Positions 1 through 9,271 of a DNA stretch of 64,000 nt are shown one piece after another (the stretch's first letter is position 1; every line of letters begins with the position of its first letter). Below the pieces are notes generated by a model. The model was not told the origin of the DNA. It did not search any database and saw nothing but the letters and a program-made list of their open reading frames with translations. A program made the translations under genes and the position numbers. Source of the DNA: Rhizobiales bacterium YIM 77505. GTDB lineage: Bacteria; Pseudomonadota; Alphaproteobacteria; Rhizobiales; Beijerinckiaceae. The stretch covers positions 1,116,001 through 1,180,000 of the forward strand of contig JQNH01000001.1 of assembly GCA_000745135.1 (NCBI GenBank), in the 5' to 3' direction.

Positions 1-220
1 GGTTGCCGAAGATGGTCATCATCAGGGTCGACTTGCCGGCGCCATTCGCCCCGATGAGGGTGACGATCTCGCCCTCGTAGACGTCGAGATCGACCCCTTT
101 GAGCGCGATGATGTTGCCGTAGAAGGTCTTGACGCCTCGCACGCTCAGCAGGGGCGAGCGGGCGCCCGCCGCCGCGGTCCGGGTCTCCTCGACGAGCACG
201 TTGATGCCCGCGACGCTCAT
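1..220 (-). CDS. livF: Branched-chain amino acid ABC transporter ATPase LivF (partial)
   Basis: N-terminal 73 residues of the second ATPase of a LIV-type (HAAT) importer; the rest lies beyond the left edge. The visible part has the usual short beta-strand lead ([20 protein letters not shown]) and a Walker A motif GANGAGKST. It would energise uptake of branched-chain amino acids or related substrates together with LivG, LivM and LivH. The ATG overlaps the livG stop by four bases (ATGA), so the two are translationally coupled. Last gene visible of the leftward livH-livM-livG-livF operon; no substrate-binding protein gene is in the window. Confidence 0.9.
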   Translation of the reverse strand, partial: MSVAGINVLVEETRTAAAGARSPLLSVRGVKTFYGNIIALKGVDLDVYEGEIVTLIGANGAGKSTLMMTIFGN

Positions 221-1059
221 ACCCCCACCTCCGCCTCCACCTCGGCGACCTCTTCGTCCTCGACGCCAAGATAGGCCGCGATCACGCTTTGATCGTTGCG
301 CACCTCTTCCGGGGTGCCGTCGGCGATCTTGGTGCCGTAGTCGAGCACCACCACATGGTCCGAGATTTCCATGACCACCGACATGTCGTGCTCGATGAGA
401 AGGATCGACGTGTCGTGCTCGGCACGGATCGAGAGTAGGAGCTCGTTGAGCTCCTTGCTCTCGCGCGGATTGAGCCCGGCCGCCGGCTCATCGAGACAGA
501 GGAGGACCGGATCGGTGCACATGGCGCGGGCGATCTCCAGGCGGCGCTGATCGCCATAGGGGAGGTCGCCGGCCGGATCATCGGCGCGGTGGATGAGCTT
601 GATCTTCTCGAGCCAGCGGACCGCCTTCTCGATCGCTGCCGCTTCGGCCTGCGCGTATCCTCCAATGCCGAGCACGCCGAGGACGGTGAAGCCGGAGGCG
701 ATCATCAACGGGTTGTGCTGGGCAACCAGCAGGTTCTCGAGCACGGTCATGCCCGAGAACAGGCGGATGTTCTGGAAGGTGCGAGCCACCTTCGCACGCC
801 ATGCGATGCGGTGGCCGGGCAGGCGCTCGAGCAGATAACTCGCGCCATTGGCCTGACGCAGGGTCATCATGCCCTCGGTCGGCCGGTAGAAGCCGGTGAT
901 GCAGTTGAACACCGTGGTTTTTCCGGCGCCGTTCGGCCCGATGAGGGCGGTGATGTCTCCGCGGCCCGCCTGGAACGAAAGGTCGTTCACGGCGACAAGG
1001 CCGCCGAAGCGCATCGTCAGATGCTCGACGGTGAGGACGGGATCGTTCGACCAGCGCAT
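217..1059 (-). CDS. livG: Branched-chain amino acid ABC transporter ATPase LivG
   Basis: 280-residue cytoplasmic ATPase of the LIV importer. Walker [10 protein letters not shown] lies near residues 41-49. The signature region [15 protein letters not shown] and Walker [14 protein letters not shown] follow, and the long LivG-type C-terminal stretch after the H-loop ([14 protein letters not shown]) is present. The frame extends upstream to 1158, but the start at 1059 ([20 protein letters not shown]) gives the normal family length and overlaps the livM stop by one base (TGATG). Its own stop overlaps the livF start. Function is by family; the substrate is not shown by the sequence. Confidence 0.95.
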   Translation of the reverse strand: MRWSNDPVLTVEHLTMRFGGLVAVNDLSFQAGRGDITALIGPNGAGKTTVFNCITGFYRPTEGMMTLRQANGASYLLERLPGHRIAWRAKVARTFQNIRLFSGMTVLENLLVAQHNPLMIASGFTVLGVLGIGGYAQAEAAAIEKAVRWLEKIKLIHRADDPAGDLPYGDQRRLEIARAMCTDPVLLCLDEPAAGLNPRESKELNELLLSIRAEHDTSILLIEHDMSVVMEISDHVVVLDYGTKIADGTPEEVRNDQSVIAAYLGVEDEEVAEVEAEVGV

Positions 1060-2486
1060 CAGCCGTGCCCTTCCTTGACAAGCGAGCCGGCGATGGCCTT
1101 GCGCTCCTTCAGGAACACGGATGGTTCGCGCGTGGCGATGAGGCCGCGCGGCCGCCACACCATCATCGCGACCATGCCAAGGCCGAAGATGAGCAGCCGG
1201 TATTCATTGGGATCGAAGCCCTCGCCGAAGATCTCCTTGAGGAAGCCGAGGTTCCGCAGCAGCTCGGGCCCGCCGATGAGCGCCAGAGCAGCGATGGCGA
1301 CCCCGAGCTGCGAGCCCATGCCGCCGAGCACCACGATGGCGAGGATGATGGCCGATTCCAGGAAGTTGAAGCTCTCGGGACTGATGAAACCCTGCCTGAC
1401 GGCGAAGAAGGAACCGGCGAAGCCTCCGAACATGGCGCCGATGGCGAAAGCCGTGAGCTTGGTGTTCACGGTGTTGATGCCAAGGGACCGACAGGCGATC
1501 TCGTCTTCGCGCAGCGCCTCCCAGGCGCGCCCGACGGGCAGCTTACGCAGGCGCAGGGTGACGAAATTCGTGATGAGAGCCAGGGCCAGGATCAAGTAGT
1601 ATAGGAAGACGATCCTGTGCATCGGGTGGAAATCCAGCCCGAATAGGGCAGCGAAGCCCCCTTCGTCGTTGGTGAACGGGATGCCGAAGAAGGTGACGCG
1701 CGGGATGGATGAGATTCCCGCGCCTCCGCCGGTCACCGGAACCCAGTTGATGAGCACCAGGCGGATGATCTCGCCGAAGGCAAGCGTCACAATGGCGAGG
1801 TAGTCGCCCCTCAGGCGCAGCACCGGGAAGCCAAGGAGGATGCCCCAGAAGGCCGCCAGGATCCCGGCGACCGGCAAACAGATCCAGAAGGAGAGTCCGT
1901 AAGTGGTGGCGAGGAGCGCGTAGGAATAGGCGCCGACAGCATAGAATGCCACGTAGCCGAGGTCGAGCAGTCCGGCGAGGCCGACCACGATGTTCAGCCC
2001 CCAGCCGAGCATCACATAAGTGAGAACGAGGATGCCGAGGTCGATCCAGTAGCGCGATTCGGCCAGCCCGCCCTGGACCAGGTACACCAGGAGCGGGAAG
2101 GTCAAGGTCACTCCGAGGAAGGCGTAGAGCGCAAAGGTGGGCGCCCGCTGGAAGGCGCTGGGATAGCCGCGCACCGTCTCCGTCGCCTGCTGGGGGGCAG
2201 GAGTGGCGGCCCGGCGGATGGCGCGGCTTGCAAGGAGCGCGTGCTGGGCGAGACGGACGCCGAAGACGATCGCGCAGAAGAGGGCCACGAGTCCCCAGCG
2301 CGGCCGCAGGATCAGTTCGTTCGCCTGGCTCTGGTCGGTGCGGTAAGCGACGATCGGGATGCAGAGGCCGAGCGTGATCGCCGCCCACAGGGCGGAGTCC
2401 TTGACGGCCGCTGCGAGGTCGAAGGCGCTGCGGGCGCGCGCGGCGGGCGGGGCGAGGGGAGTGGCGGCGGCTTGCGTGGCGTCCAT
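1059..2486 (-). CDS. livM: Branched-chain amino acid ABC transporter permease LivM
   Basis: 475-residue inner-membrane permease. After a roughly 30-residue Ala-rich cytoplasmic N-terminus there are about ten hydrophobic segments. The middle carries the BPD_transp_2-type pattern typical of LivM ([35 protein letters not shown], the coupling-helix EAA-like loop). The start at 2486 is supported by a purine-rich ribosome binding site (GAGGGGG) and by lying 10 bp after livH; the open frame continues upstream to 2672 only inside livH. Forms the translocation channel with LivH and binds LivG/LivF. Confidence 0.95.
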   Translation of the reverse strand: MDATQAAATPLAPPAARARSAFDLAAAVKDSALWAAITLGLCIPIVAYRTDQSQANELILRPRWGLVALFCAIVFGVRLAQHALLASRAIRRAATPAPQQATETVRGYPSAFQRAPTFALYAFLGVTLTFPLLVYLVQGGLAESRYWIDLGILVLTYVMLGWGLNIVVGLAGLLDLGYVAFYAVGAYSYALLATTYGLSFWICLPVAGILAAFWGILLGFPVLRLRGDYLAIVTLAFGEIIRLVLINWVPVTGGGAGISSIPRVTFFGIPFTNDEGGFAALFGLDFHPMHRIVFLYYLILALALITNFVTLRLRKLPVGRAWEALREDEIACRSLGINTVNTKLTAFAIGAMFGGFAGSFFAVRQGFISPESFNFLESAIILAIVVLGGMGSQLGVAIAALALIGGPELLRNLGFLKEIFGEGFDPNEYRLLIFGLGMVAMMVWRPRGLIATREPSVFLKERKAIAGSLVKEGHG

Positions 2487-2496
2487 CGGCGCCCCC

Positions 2497-3417
2497 TCAA
2501 ACTTTCTCGACTTCCGGCCGGCCGAGGATGCCGGACGGCATGAAGACGAGCACGATGGCGAGGATCGAGAAGGCCGCCACGTCCTTGTATTCGATGGAGA
2601 AGTAGGCTGACCACAGGGTCTCGATGAGCCCGATGATGAGCCCGCCAAGGACAGCGCCCGGAAGAGAGCCAATGCCGCCGAGCACCGCCGCGGTGAAAGC
2701 CTTGACCCCTGGCACGAAGCCGTCCGCGAAGCTGACCACGCCGTAATAGAGGAGGTACATGGTCCCGGCGACCGCGGCGAGCGCCGCGCCGATCACGAAG
2801 GTGAGCGAGATCGTACGGTCGACGTCGATGCCAAGCAGCGCCGCCATCTTCCGGTCCTGCTCGCAGGCGCGCTGGGCGCGGCCGAGCGCCGTCTTCTGCA
2901 CGAGGTACCAGAAGATGGCGAGGAGGACCGCCGTCACGACCATGATGATGATCTGCTTGTAGGAAAGGGCGACGGCGTAGCCCTGGCTGCCTTCCCACAG
3001 GACGATGACGTCGCGCACCATCGGCGGCGTCGGCTTGTTGCGGGCGCCTTGCGCCACCTGCACGAAGTTGGAGAGAAAAATCGAGACGCCGATGGCCGAG
3101 ATGAGCGGCGCCAGACGGAAGGAGCCCCGCAAGGGTCGATAGGCGATCCGCTCGACGGCCCAGCCCCAGAGCGCCGTTAAGACCATGGCGATCAAAAGGA
3201 CGATGAGCAGCGCCAGCGCCACCGAGCTAATCCCGATCCAGGTGGTCAGGATGAGGAAGAAGATCAGCGCGATGAAAGCGGAGAGCATGAAGACGTCGCC
3301 ATGGGCGAAGTTCACCATGCCGATGATCCCGAAGACCATCGTGTAACCGATGGCGATGAGGCCGTAGATCGAACCCAGCGTCAGCCCGTTGATGAGCTGC
3401 TGCACGAACACTTCCAT
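2497..3417 (-). CDS. livH: Branched-chain amino acid ABC transporter permease LivH
   Basis: 306-residue inner-membrane permease and first visible gene of the leftward liv operon. It begins [20 protein letters not shown] and contains the conserved [19 protein letters not shown] segment. The coupling-loop sequence [20 protein letters not shown] lies near residue 185, followed by [17 protein letters not shown]. About eight to nine membrane segments can be seen. Partner of LivM. The promoter should lie in the gap to the right (3418-3727), which is shared with the divergent IS element and the cox cluster. Confidence 0.95.
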   Translation of the reverse strand: MEVFVQQLINGLTLGSIYGLIAIGYTMVFGIIGMVNFAHGDVFMLSAFIALIFFLILTTWIGISSVALALLIVLLIAMVLTALWGWAVERIAYRPLRGSFRLAPLISAIGVSIFLSNFVQVAQGARNKPTPPMVRDVIVLWEGSQGYAVALSYKQIIIMVVTAVLLAIFWYLVQKTALGRAQRACEQDRKMAALLGIDVDRTISLTFVIGAALAAVAGTMYLLYYGVVSFADGFVPGVKAFTAAVLGGIGSLPGAVLGGLIIGLIETLWSAYFSIEYKDVAAFSILAIVLVFMPSGILGRPEVEKV

Positions 3418-3727
3418 GAAATCGCCGTCCCTCTGCGACCGTTTTGGTCTTGTTCACCTTTGCAGCGCTCGGGCGATCATGCACGCAATCGGCGCAGGCC
3501 GCCAGGGCGAAGCGCGGCGGTCTCTAGCAACCTCGGGCGTCCAGGGCAACGACTGACCGTTGTATGGCAACGATTTTCCAGAGAACACCTATCGCTCCAG
3601 GGCCGCGCGTGCGCCGCAGGGCATTGGTCGGGCGCCTCAGAATGGAAGAAAGGGAGGGAAGAGAAGAAAGAAAAGGAGGAAAGGGAATGTCCGCCATGGA
3701 TTGTGGCGCAGGACGGGATTTGGGCTA
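3418..3727. other. Divergent intergenic region with a purine tract
   Basis: Gap of about 310 bp between livH and the IS element. It must hold the livH promoter (minus strand) and, before the IS arrived, probably the leader of the cox cluster (plus strand). Two copies of GGCAACGA flank GTTGTATG near 3547-3575. An unbroken 44-nt purine run spans 3644-3687, directly followed by an ATG. I could not assign a promoter with confidence. Confidence 0.5.
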
Positions 3728-3728
3728 G
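3687..3728 (+). CDS. Possible 13-codon leader mini-ORF
   Basis: A strong AGGAGG-containing purine stretch is followed by ATG at 3687 and a 13-codon frame (MSAMDCGAGRDLG) that stops at TAG 3726-3728. That stop lies in the CTAG sequence where the IS element inserted. In the reconstructed pre-insertion sequence the same stop would be used, so the IS did not truncate a longer frame. It would then have been a short leader ORF about 50 nt upstream of coxG. There is no homology evidence; it could be chance. Confidence 0.2.
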   Translation: MSAMDCGAGRDLG

Positions 3729-4573
3729 AGTCTGTTATGGACTGAGGGTGCGGCTATGGTGCGGGCATGATTGCTCGCAAGTCTTATCCCTCGGACGTTT
3801 CGGATGACGAATGGGCGCTGGTTGCGCCCTATCTTGCACTCTTGCCTGAGGCGGCGGGGCAGCGGGAGCACTCGTTGCGCGAGGTGTTCAACGGGCTGCG
3901 CTATGTTGTCCGCAACGGCATTGCCTGGCGGGCGATGCCGAATGATCTGCCGCCTTGGGCGGCCGTGTATCAGCAGGCGCAGCGCTGGCTGCGGGCCGGT
4001 TCGTTCGAGGCGCTCGCCCACGACCTGCGCGTGCTGTTGCGGGTGGCGGCCGGGCGCCCGCCCGCACCCTCGGCCGCCATCCTCGACAGCCGGACGCTGC
4101 GCTCCACGCCCGAGAGCGGCCACCGCGCCGGCTATGACGGCGCCAAGCGCAAGAAGGGCTCCAAGCTGCACCTGGCGGTCGACACGCTCGGCCACCTCCT
4201 GGCCCTCCACGTCACCCCCGCCACGGCGGACGACCGCGCCGAGGTCGGGCGCCTGGCCGCCGCCGTGCAGCAGGCCACCGGCAACAGCGTCGAGATCGCC
4301 TTCGTTGACCAGGGCTATACCGGCGACAAGCCGGCCGCGGCCGCCAGCGAACACGGCATCGCCCTAGAGGTCGTGCGCCTGCCCGAGGCCAAGCGCGGCT
4401 TCGTCCTCCTGCCCCGGCGCTGGGTCGTCGAGCGATCCTTCGCTTGGGCCACCCGCTGCCGCCGCCTCGTCAAAGACTACGAGCGCCTGCACACAACCCT
4501 CGCAGGCCTCCACGTCGTCGCCTTCGCTTGCCTCATGCTCCGTCAAGCCGCAGAACTGGTCCATAACAGACTC
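3728..4573 (+). mobile_element. Complete IS5-family insertion sequence
   Basis: Element of about 846 bp with perfect 15-bp terminal inverted repeats: GAGTCTGTTATGGAC at 3728-3742 and its complement at 4559-4573. Both ends are flanked by CTAG-type sequence, so the target duplication is TA (3726-3727 and 4574-4575) or CTAG (element then 3729-4572); the palindromic flank prevents a choice. It holds one transposase gene. It lies about 40 bp upstream of the coxG start, between the liv and cox operons. Identical ends and an intact frame suggest recent insertion. Confidence 0.93.
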
Positions 4574-4576
4574 TAG
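3767..4576 (+). CDS. IS5-family transposase (IS427/IS870-like)
   Basis: 269-residue DDE transposase in one frame. The N-terminus (SYPSDVSDDEWALVAPYL) is the DUF4096-like domain seen in IS5/IS1182-type transposases. Likely catalytic residues are Asp in ILDSRT, Asp in IAFVDQGYTGD and Glu in WVVERSFAWATR, followed by the RRLVKDYERL helix. The stop codon TAG (4574-4576) lies outside the inverted repeat, in the target duplication, so the element supplies no stop of its own; this is known for IS870-type elements that insert in CTAG. The ATG is 39 bp inside the left end. Confidence 0.93.
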   Translation: MIARKSYPSDVSDDEWALVAPYLALLPEAAGQREHSLREVFNGLRYVVRNGIAWRAMPNDLPPWAAVYQQAQRWLRAGSFEALAHDLRVLLRVAAGRPPAPSAAILDSRTLRSTPESGHRAGYDGAKRKKGSKLHLAVDTLGHLLALHVTPATADDRAEVGRLAAAVQQATGNSVEIAFVDQGYTGDKPAAAASEHGIALEVVRLPEAKRGFVLLPRRWVVERSFAWATRCRRLVKDYERLHTTLAGLHVVAFACLMLRQAAELVHNRL

Positions 4577-4616
4577 ATCTTACAGATGGCGAATGCCGGA
4601 ACAGGAGCCGGAACCG

Positions 4617-5093
4617 ATGGCGATGACCATGACTGGGGAGGTCGTCCTCCCGGCCGACCGCTCGATCGTTTGGGCGGCGCTCAATGATCCGGAGGTGCTG
4701 AAACGCTGCATCCCGGGCTGCGAAGAGCTGCAGAAGATCAGCGAGACCGAGTTCCAAGCCCGTGCCAAGGTGGCGGTCGGGCCCGTCAAGGCCACTTTCA
4801 ACGGCAGGGTGCAGCTCTCCGACATCGACCCGCCCAACGGCTATACCATCGCGGGTGAGGGGCAGGGCGGGGTGGCCGGCTTCGCCAAGGGTGGCGCCAA
4901 GGTGCGCCTCGAAGAGGTGGAGGCGGGCACGCGGATGACCTACGACGTGGAGGCGACGGTTGGCGGCAAGCTCGCCCAGCTCGGCGGCCGGCTCATCAAT
5001 GGCACCGCCAAGAAATACGCCGACACGTTCTTCGCCAACTTCGCCAGGCTGGTCGCGCCCACGGAAGCAGGCGCCTCGCCGGAAAACGCCTGA
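4617..5093 (+). CDS. coxG: CoxG-like SRPBCC family protein
   Basis: 158-residue protein of the CO dehydrogenase subunit G (CoxG, SRPBCC fold) family. Typical features are the opening GEVVLPADRSIVWAALNDPEVLKRCIPGCEEL, the VAVGPVKATFNGRVQLSD strand pair and the C-terminal GGKLAQLGGRLINGTAKKYADTFFANF helix. CoxG of aerobic CO oxidisers helps recruit the enzyme to the membrane; here the role is inferred from family and position as first gene of the cox cluster. An ATG at 4593 is also in frame. I chose 4617 because AGGAG at 4603-4607 is well spaced. The IS element ends only about 40 bp upstream. Confidence 0.88.
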   Translation: MAMTMTGEVVLPADRSIVWAALNDPEVLKRCIPGCEELQKISETEFQARAKVAVGPVKATFNGRVQLSDIDPPNGYTIAGEGQGGVAGFAKGGAKVRLEEVEAGTRMTYDVEATVGGKLAQLGGRLINGTAKKYADTFFANFARLVAPTEAGASPENA

Positions 5094-5258
5094 ATCGGCC
5101 TTGTTGAGCCGTCTTCCCGCCTCTCGTCGAGCCTTGACCGGCGATTCAGGCGGGTTCACACTCGATTTTGACGCGTTCCAAAGAACGTCCGGCGCGGGCT
5201 TGCGGGCCCGACAAGCACAGGTCGGCGGACCGCCGCCGGCTCAGGAGGAGGAAGCACG

Positions 5259-5753
<495 letters not shown>

Positions 5754-5845
5754 ACGCCCGTCGCCATCGGCCGTGGGCAGTCGGGCCTCGCACCCGTCTG
5801 ACGGACGACTCACGGCTGCCCCAGCATCGAGGGAGGACTGAAACC

Positions 5846-8209
5846 ATGACCGCCACTGGCATTGGCGCTCCCGTCCGCCGCAAGGAAGACCAGCGCTTCG
5901 TCACCGGCACCGGCCGCTATGTCGACGACCTCAACCGGCCGGGGCAGGCCTACGCCTATTTCCTGCGCTCGCCTCACGCCCATGCCGCCATCCGCCGGAT
6001 CGACAAGGCCGCGGCGCTCGCAAGCCCGGGCGTGCTCGCCGTCCTCACGGGCGAGGACCTTGCCGCCGACAAGATCGGCAACCTGATCTGCGGCTGGATG
6101 ATCCATTCCAAGGACGGCACGCCCATGAAGGCCGGGCCGCATCCGGCGCTGGCGCAAGGCAAGGTGCGCTATGTGGGCGATCACGTGGCGGTGGTGATCG
6201 CTGAGACGCTCCTCCAGGCCAAGGACGCGGCCGAGGCCATCGTCGTCGATTACGAGGTGCTGCCGGCCGTGGTCGATCCCGCCGAGGCGCAGAAGAGCCA
6301 GGCCCAGGTCCATGAGGTCGCGCCCGACAACACCGTGTTCCGCTGGCACCTGGGCGACAAGGCGGCCGTCGACCAGGCCTTCGCCCGGGCGAAGCACATC
6401 ACGAAGCTGAGCCTCACCAACAATCGGCTCGTGCCGAACGCCATGGAGCCGCGGGCGGCCATCGGCGAGTATGATCCAGGCACCGACAGTTTCACCCTCT
6501 ACACCACGAGCCAGAACCCTCATGTGGCGCGGCTCGTCCTCTCCGCCTTCATCGGCATCGCGCCCGAACACAAGCTTCGGGTGATCGCGCCTGATGTCGG
6601 GGGCGGGTTCGGCTCCAAGATCTTCATCTATGCGGAGGAGACCGTGTGCCTGTGGGCGGCCAGGAAGATCGGCCGCCCCGTGAAGTGGAATGCCGAGCGC
6701 ACCGAGGCGTTCCTCGCCGACGCCCACGGGCGTGATCACGTCACCGAGGCCGAGATGGCGGTGGACGAGGATGGTCGGATCCTCGGGATTCGGGTCTCGA
6801 CGATCGCCAACCTCGGCGCGTATCTCTCCACCTTCGCCTCCTCGGTACCGACCTATCTTTACGCGCCGCTGCTCTCGGGCCCCTACGACATCCCGGCGAT
6901 CTATTGCGAGGTGGACGGCGTCTACACCAATACGGCGCCGGTGGACGCCTATCGGGGCGCTGGGCGGCCTGAAGCGACCTTCGTCGTCGAGCGCCTGGCC
7001 GAAGTCACCGCGCGGCAGCTCGGCATGGATCCAGCGAAGTTCCGAAAGAAGAACTACATCAGGAACTTCCCCCATCAGACCCCGGTCATCATGACCTACG
7101 ATGTCGGCGACTATCACGCCTCCCTCGAGAAGGCGCTCGAACTCGCCGACTACAAGAACTTCGGGAAGCGCAAGCGCGAGAGCGCCCGGCGGGGCAAGCT
7201 CCGGGGCATCGGCTTTTCGAGCTATATCGAGGCCTGCGGGATCGCCCCATCCCAGGCGGTCGGCTCGCTCGGCGCGGGCGTGGGCTTGTGGGAATCGGCG
7301 GAGGTCAGGGTCAACCCGACCGGCTCCATCGAGGTGCTGACCGGCTCCCACAGCCACGGGCAGGGGCATGAGACCACCTTCGCCCAGCTCGTCTCCGATC
7401 GCCTCGGTGTGCCGATCGAGAACATCACCATCGTCCATGGCGACACTGACAAGGTGCAGTTCGGCATGGGCACCTATGGCTCGCGCTCGGGCGCGGTCGG
7501 CATGTCGGCCATCGCCAAGGCGATCGACAAGGTCATCGCCAAGGGCAAGAAGGTGGCGGCCCATGTGCTGGAGGCCTCGGAGGGGGACATCGAGTTCAAG
7601 GACGGCAAGTTCACCGTCGTCGGCACCGACAAGTCGGCCGCCTTCGGCGACATCGCGCTCCAGGCCTATATCGCCCATAAGTTCTCGGGTCAGGAATTGG
7701 AGCCGGGGCTGAAGGAGGGCGCCTTCTACGACCCGACCAACTTCACCTTCCCGGCCGGCGTCCACATTTGCGAGGTGGAGATCGACCCCGAGACAGGCAT
7801 GACGAGCATCGTCAACTGGACGGCGGTCGACGATTTCGGCGTCGTCATCAATCCGATGATCGTCGAGGGCCAGGTTCATGGCGGCATCGCGCAAGGCGTG
7901 GGCCAGGCCCTGCACGAGCGGGCGGTCTATGACGCATCGGGCCAGCTCCTGACGGCGAGCTACATGGACTACCAGATGCCGCGGGCGGAGGACTTCCCGC
8001 CCTTCACGGTCGGCATGACGGTGACGCCCTGCCCGTCCAATCCGCTCGGAGTGAAGGGGTGCGGGGAAGCCGGGGCCATCGCCGCCCCCGCTGCCGTCAT
8101 CAACGCCATCACTGACGCCCTTGGCCACGAGGACATTGCCATGCCGGCAACGCCCCATGCGGTCTGGCGCGCGGCCCAGAAGAGCCAGATGCGCATGGCC
8201 GCGGAGTAA
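5846..8209 (+). CDS. coxL: Molybdopterin-binding large subunit, form II CoxL type
   Basis: 787-residue catalytic subunit of a xanthine oxidase-family hydroxylase. It has the N-terminal Ald_Xan_dh domain ([23 protein letters not shown]) and the long MoCo-binding C-terminal part ([48 protein letters not shown] with the catalytic Glu). The active-site loop near residues 368-374 is AYRGAGR, the signature of form II enzymes. True CO dehydrogenases have AYXCSFR with the Cu-binding Cys. So CO is probably not the main substrate; the true one is unknown. Strong ribosome binding site (GGGAGGA) before ATG 5846. Confidence 0.95.
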   Translation: MTATGIGAPVRRKEDQRFVTGTGRYVDDLNRPGQAYAYFLRSPHAHAAIRRIDKAAALASPGVLAVLTGEDLAADKIGNLICGWMIHSKDGTPMKAGPHPALAQGKVRYVGDHVAVVIAETLLQAKDAAEAIVVDYEVLPAVVDPAEAQKSQAQVHEVAPDNTVFRWHLGDKAAVDQAFARAKHITKLSLTNNRLVPNAMEPRAAIGEYDPGTDSFTLYTTSQNPHVARLVLSAFIGIAPEHKLRVIAPDVGGGFGSKIFIYAEETVCLWAARKIGRPVKWNAERTEAFLADAHGRDHVTEAEMAVDEDGRILGIRVSTIANLGAYLSTFASSVPTYLYAPLLSGPYDIPAIYCEVDGVYTNTAPVDAYRGAGRPEATFVVERLAEVTARQLGMDPAKFRKKNYIRNFPHQTPVIMTYDVGDYHASLEKALELADYKNFGKRKRESARRGKLRGIGFSSYIEACGIAPSQAVGSLGAGVGLWESAEVRVNPTGSIEVLTGSHSHGQGHETTFAQLVSDRLGVPIENITIVHGDTDKVQFGMGTYGSRSGAVGMSAIAKAIDKVIAKGKKVAAHVLEASEGDIEFKDGKFTVVGTDKSAAFGDIALQAYIAHKFSGQELEPGLKEGAFYDPTNFTFPAGVHICEVEIDPETGMTSIVNWTAVDDFGVVINPMIVEGQVHGGIAQGVGQALHERAVYDASGQLLTASYMDYQMPRAEDFPPFTVGMTVTPCPSNPLGVKGCGEAGAIAAPAAVINAITDALGHEDIAMPATPHAVWRAAQKSQMRMAAE

Positions 8210-8213
8210 CACA

Positions 8214-8311
8214 CCTCCGTCGTTCCGGCGCGGGCTGAGGCGCGAGCCTGGAACCCAGCCGCCGCGCCCGGTCGTGGGCTCCAGGCCCCGCTTCGCGGCC
8301 CGGAATGACAA
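8214..8311. repeat. Nested palindromic intergenic repeat (coxL-coxM gap)
   Basis: The gap holds a nested imperfect palindrome. Outer arms GTCGTTCCGG (8219-8228) and CCGGAATGAC (8300-8309) match 9 of 10. Inner arms GCCTGGAACCCA (8246-8257) and TGGGCTCCAGGC (8275-8286) match 11 of 12. Related sequences with a 'CCGGAATG' end occur at 61161-61266 and, degraded, near 12015-12115. It looks like a dispersed REP-like element carried inside the operon message. Confidence 0.7.
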
Positions 8312-8333
8312 CCGAACTCTCACGGAGGACTGA

Positions 8334-9140
8334 ATGTACGCCTTCGCATTTCATCGCCCGACCAGCCTCCGGCAGGCGGCGAGCCTCGTCGGCAAGCTGG
8401 AAGACGCCAAGTTCATCGCCGGCGGTCACACGCTCCTGCCGACGATGAAGCAGCGGCTCGCCGGGCCTGCGAATCTCATCGACCTCAACGCCATCCCGGA
8501 GCTGGCCGGCATCGAGCGTTCGGCGCGCGCCGTGACCATCGGCGCCTTAACGCGCCATGCGGAGGTGGCGGAGTCGAAGGACGTCCGGGAGGCCATTCCG
8601 GCCCTTGCCGAGCTCGCCCAGATGATCGGCGATCCGGCGGTGCGCCATCGGGGCACCTTGGGCGGCTCGGTCGCCAACAACGATCCGGCTGCGGATTACC
8701 CCGCCGCCTGCTTGGGGCTGGCGGCCACGATCGTCACCAACAAGCGGAAGATCGCGGCTGACGATTTCTTCAAGGGTCTGTTTGAAACGGCGCTCGAAGA
8801 GGGCGAGATCGTCACCCGCGTCTCGTTCCCGATCCCCCAGAGGGCGGGCTATATGAAGTTCCGCAACCCAGCCTCTCGTTATGCGCTCGTCGGCGTGTTC
8901 GTGGCAAAGCGCGCAGGCGAGGTGAGGGTGGCGGTGACCGGCGCCGGCGCCAATGGCGTGTTCCGCTGGAAGGAGGCCGAGGAGCGCCTCAAGGCGCGCT
9001 TCGCGGCGAAGTCGCTCGTTGGTCTGTCGCACTCCCCGGAGGGGCTCAACAGCGACATCCACGCCGACGCCCAATACCGCGCCCACCTCATCGGCGTCAT
9101 GGCCCGCCGCGCTGTCGAGGCCGCGTCCAATCGGGAATGA
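8334..9140 (+). CDS. coxM: FAD-binding medium subunit of molybdenum hydroxylase
   Basis: 268-residue FAD subunit (FAD_binding_5 then CO_deh_flav_C). FAD pyrophosphate motifs are AGGHTLLP (about residues 28-35) and TLGGSVANNDPAADYPA (about residues 107-123). It takes electrons from CoxS and passes them to an unknown acceptor. Start supported by CACGGAGGACTGA just before ATG 8334. The gene order S-L-M differs from the M-S-L order of classical form I cox operons and is common in form II clusters. Its stop abuts the large palindrome before the MoxR gene. Confidence 0.95.
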   Translation: MYAFAFHRPTSLRQAASLVGKLEDAKFIAGGHTLLPTMKQRLAGPANLIDLNAIPELAGIERSARAVTIGALTRHAEVAESKDVREAIPALAELAQMIGDPAVRHRGTLGGSVANNDPAADYPAACLGLAATIVTNKRKIAADDFFKGLFETALEEGEIVTRVSFPIPQRAGYMKFRNPASRYALVGVFVAKRAGEVRVAVTGAGANGVFRWKEAEERLKARFAAKSLVGLSHSPEGLNSDIHADAQYRAHLIGVMARRAVEAASNRE

Positions 9141-9259
9141 CGCCTCTCCCACGGGAGATGATCGAGGCGCGACCGGGTGAGGGGAGAGCCGTATCCGGAG
9201 AGGGCACACCCCTCACCCGGACAGCCGACGCCGTCTCGACCTCTTCCCTTGGGAGAGGT
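9141..9259. repeat. Large nested palindrome at the moxR start
   Basis: About 120-bp nested inverted repeat filling the gap between coxM and the MoxR gene. Outer arms CCTCTCCCACGGGA (9143-9156) and TCCCTTGGGAGAGG (9245-9258) match 13 of 14. Inner arms CCGGGTGAGGGG (9173-9184) and CCCCTCACCCGG (9209-9220) match perfectly around a 24-nt loop. As RNA it would form one long hairpin whose 3' arm contains GGGAGAGG, the only Shine-Dalgarno-like stretch near the MoxR start. Confidence 0.8.
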
Positions 9260-9271
9260 ATGGGCGGTGCG

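Noticed and set aside
5810-8323. 837-codon open frame on the minus strand opposite coxL
   Set aside because: Perfectly antisense to coxL, Arg/Gly/Asp-rich composition without domains; typical shadow frame of high-GC coding DNA.
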